64,000 bases of DNA from Motacilla alba alba (lineage: Eukaryota; Chordata; Aves; Passeriformes; Motacillidae). This document shows, piece by piece, positions 63,065-64,000 of the stretch (the first letter of the stretch is position 1; each line of letters begins with the position of its first letter). The stretch lies in assembly GCF_015832195.1 (NCBI RefSeq), contig NC_052046.1, positions 35,058,911 through 35,122,910 on the forward strand, read 5' to 3'. Below the pieces are notes generated by a model. It made no database searches. It saw nothing but the letters and a program-made list of their open reading frames with translations, and had not been told where the DNA came from. The translations under genes and the position numbers were made by a program.

Positions 63065-63566
63065 AATTTATTTCCTGTCTTGGCAATGGCTTGACTTGTT
63101 GCTCCTTGTTTGCTGTTTTCTCACTGTTTGTAAAACATGTTTACTGCAGTTACTTCTTTTAACTTTCTCTTGATGTTTTTCTTCCTTATGTTTATCTGTG
63201 CATTTAAGTTTTGGGTTTCTCTTTAATTTTAAATTCCTTTTCTTTTTTATTTTTTTTAAATTTGGGTTTCTTGAGGACATGTATTACCTTGGACTGCTTC
63301 AACTCTGAAGAACTTCCATCTTCATCACCAAAATTGTCCTCTTGAAATGCAATAATCTTCCATTCTTTTTTTAAATTTTCTTCTAAATTTTCCTTTCTTC
63401 TTCTCATGCTCTTTTTCATCATCAGATACACATCTGGAGGTTCATGCAAGCAGTTGTGAAGTGGTGAAAGCTTGATGGTGCTGTTCAATTCAGGGAATTT
63501 TGTAGGACTGATCTCTTCAGAGCTGGGAGTATGAGCAATGAGTATGAGTGTCCTACCTGACAGTGT
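63065..63566 (-). pseudogene. Lysine-rich coding remnant or exon, family unknown
   Basis: On the minus strand a frame is open from about 63566 to a stop at 63204-63206, without needing an ATG. It reads through TKFPELNSTIKLSPLHNCLH, EPPDVYLMMKKSMRRRKE and WKIIAFQEDNFGDEDGSSSE before becoming lysine-rich. A second minus frame, overlapping from 63280 and ending at TAA near 63065, continues as lysine-rich protein (KHKEEKHQEKVKRS, then KHVLQTVRKQQTRSNKS). The two could be one coding sequence broken by a frameshift in an A-rich run. Alternatively the first could be an exon: AAG|GTAATA near 63288 fits a donor and CTCATACTCCCAG near 63526 fits an acceptor. The mixed, charged composition of the first part is unlike the random frames elsewhere. 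I cannot assign a family, and low complexity in the second part weakens the case. Confidence 0.4.
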
Positions 63567-63727
63567 TCACCAGGGCAGCTAGTGGGAAGGAGGAGGCACT
63601 AGGTCATTCTGGTTCCCTGACTTCAAAGTGAAATCTTCTGCTACCTGTCACTGACACCATTGGGGTCTCTCTGGATGACACAGCAGCTCCCCCTCAGCCT
63701 CACATATGGGACTTTGTCTCATACCTC

Positions 63728-64000
63728 TTTCCACCCCCTCCATCTGGCCATGAGGATGGTGATGGATGGATGATTCTTGGGGTGAAGCCATGTGAGGAGT
63801 GGCTGAGGTCACTTGATCTGCTCATCCTGGAGGGGAGACCTCACTGCAGTTACAACTTCCTTGTGAGGGAAGTGGGAGGGGCAGGTACATGTCTGTTCTC
63901 TGTGGTGACAGTGGCAGGACATGATGGAATGGATAGATGCTGAGTCAGGAGAAGTTTAGATTGGATAGTAGGAAAAGAGTTCTTCACCCAGTGGGTGGCT
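63728..64000 (+). mobile_element. CR1 LINE fragment, cut by window end
   Basis: Sense CR1 of the same type as the copy at 11258-12522. Both share GGCCA(T/C)GAGGATGGTGA, GGGGAGACCTCACTGCAG, TACAACTTCCTTGTGAGGG and AAAAG(A)GTTCTTCACCCAG in the same order. It begins within the ORF2 C-terminus and runs off the right edge before the 3' tail. Frames are broken. Confidence 0.9.

Overview
The window looks like AT-rich nuclear DNA from a bird, or less likely another sauropsid. The main evidence is a scatter of CR1 LINE copies. Most are cut off at the 5' end, and several end in the CR1 tail of repeated ATTCTGTG-type octamers. Two endogenous-retrovirus LTRs of avian style, many short microsatellites and long stretches without open frames support the same reading. 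I see no bacterial-type operons, no CRISPR array, no tRNA or rRNA gene, and no multi-exon host gene I can name. The region reads as a gene desert or the inside of a very large intron.

Layout. 1-3.5 kb is unique DNA with a heptanucleotide tandem repeat near 1.64 kb. 3.50-4.32 kb is the best-preserved CR1, with a 178-codon open stretch of the ORF2 C-terminus. 4.3-9.6 kb is featureless apart from simple repeats. 9.61-9.92 kb is a second CR1 3' end. 11.26-12.52 kb is a longer, older CR1 that still shows reverse-transcriptase blocks. 14.61-14.82 kb holds a decayed antisense CR1. 14.8-38.2 kb is almost empty, with two short CR1 tails near 24.6 and 31.7 kb. 38.2-39.6 kb is a CR1 split by a 294-bp antisense solo LTR with a perfect 6-bp target duplication. 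Another CR1 tail follows at 39.83-39.90 kb. 49.47-49.92 kb is a probable LTR followed by a primer-binding-site-like sequence, running into a CR1 3' end that stops at 50.22 kb. 50.2-63.0 kb is mostly unique, with a structured segment at 54.0-54.3 kb and a CR1 tail at 60.2-60.3 kb. The right end holds a lysine-rich reading frame on the minus strand (63.07-63.57 kb), which may be a decayed gene fragment or an exon. The last element is a CR1 of the same type as the 11.3-kb copy, cut by the window edge.

The elements do not form a working system. They record successive insertions: CR1 copies first, and at least one retroviral LTR inserted later into a CR1. I found no convincing undescribed system. 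The items most worth checking are the minus-strand lysine-rich frame at the right end, the nested solo LTR that keeps its CpGs, and the LTR/CR1 junction near 49.9 kb.
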